NCBI RefSeq assembly: GCF_014699135.1
Contig: NZ_JACOFT010000004.1
Span: forward strand, 186,001 to 250,000
Origin: Cognatundibacterium aquatile
GTDB lineage: Bacteria; Pseudomonadota; Gammaproteobacteria; Burkholderiales; Burkholderiaceae_D
DNA: 64,000 nt
Direction: 5' to 3'
In this document: one piece after another, positions 63,905 through 64,000 of the stretch
How the letters are laid out: each line of letters begins with the position of its first letter
How positions within the stretch are numbered: the first letter of the stretch is position 1
Position numbers and translations under genes: made by a program
The notes under the pieces: generated by a model
What the model saw: the letters and a program-made list of their open reading frames with translations, nothing else
Databases searched by the model: none
What the model was told of the DNA's origin: nothing

Positions 63905-64000
63905 AAGGGGTAAAACAGCCGCATGACTTTGTTGCATCCCGCTGACAGTGATCACACTGCGGCGCGGGTTGCGCCTAGCCCTGCAACTGTTTTACCCCTT
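63905..64000. repeat. Long inverted repeat 2 (reaches window end)
   Basis: AAGGGGTAAAACAG (63905-63918) and CTGTTTTACCCCTT (63987-64000) form a perfect 14 bp stem around a 68 nt loop. The element may continue past the window edge. Confidence 0.85.

Noticed and set aside
63742-63924. 60-codon minus-strand ORF at the window end
   Set aside because: It runs through the long inverted repeat and has repeat-derived composition.

Overview
The window reads as chromosome of a betaproteobacterium of the order Burkholderiales, most likely family Oxalobacteraceae. This is inferred from gene order (pheT-ihfA-merR type regulator, nrdR-glyA, ybgC-tolQ-tolR), the protein flavour and the moderate G+C; no 16S rRNA, tRNA or other taxonomic marker is present. 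An Undibacterium-like genome is a guess.

Layout. 1-1.7 kb: end of pheT, ihfA, a MerR-type regulator. 1.7-5.4 kb: a chemoreceptor and the divergent ytfH/ytfG pair. 5.4-13.0 kb: kup, then a ~2.9 kb island with a NACHT (NLR-like) NTPase and a small exported Cys-rich protein, then a KdpE/KdpD-like two-component system. The island is bordered by two same-orientation copies of a ~100 bp repeat. 13.1-39.7 kb: a large pectin/galacturonate utilisation region. 39.9-43.7 kb: TauE-type exporter, nrdR, glyA with a ZTP riboswitch, and an SDR. 43.9-51.7 kb: ybgC-tolQ-tolR joined to tamA-tamB. 52-59 kb: Aer-like chemoreceptor, ilvD, an outer-membrane SphA/MetA-type protein, a chalcone-isomerase-fold protein, ribA. 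59.5-64 kb: HPP/TetR divergent pair, a degraded AT-rich operon that looks like an effector/immunity remnant, an HDOD protein and a block of long inverted repeats.

How the pectin region works (inference from families). A TonB-dependent receptor and a porin import oligomers and monomers. Four GH28 modules (two Tat-exported, one fused to a CE8 pectin methylesterase, one lipoprotein) and a CE12 acetylesterase strip and depolymerise pectin. An MFS hexuronate carrier brings galacturonate inside. The oxidative route follows: uronate dehydrogenase, SMP-30 lactonase, galactarate dehydratase, KdgD and 2-oxoglutarate semialdehyde dehydrogenase, giving 2-oxoglutarate. I found no polysaccharide lyase. Two FadR-type GntR regulators each have their own palindrome set: TGGTCAGACCA beside garD-udh, and TACGA-N2-TCGTA-type sites before kdgD, the second gntR/epimerase pair and the porin.

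The most unusual signals are the five-copy intergenic repeat with ATACTCCCC/GGGGAGTAT arms, the NACHT island between two of its copies, the kup/KdpDE-like pairing without kdpFABC, the operator sets, and the broken lipase-like gene at 61.8-62.0 kb.
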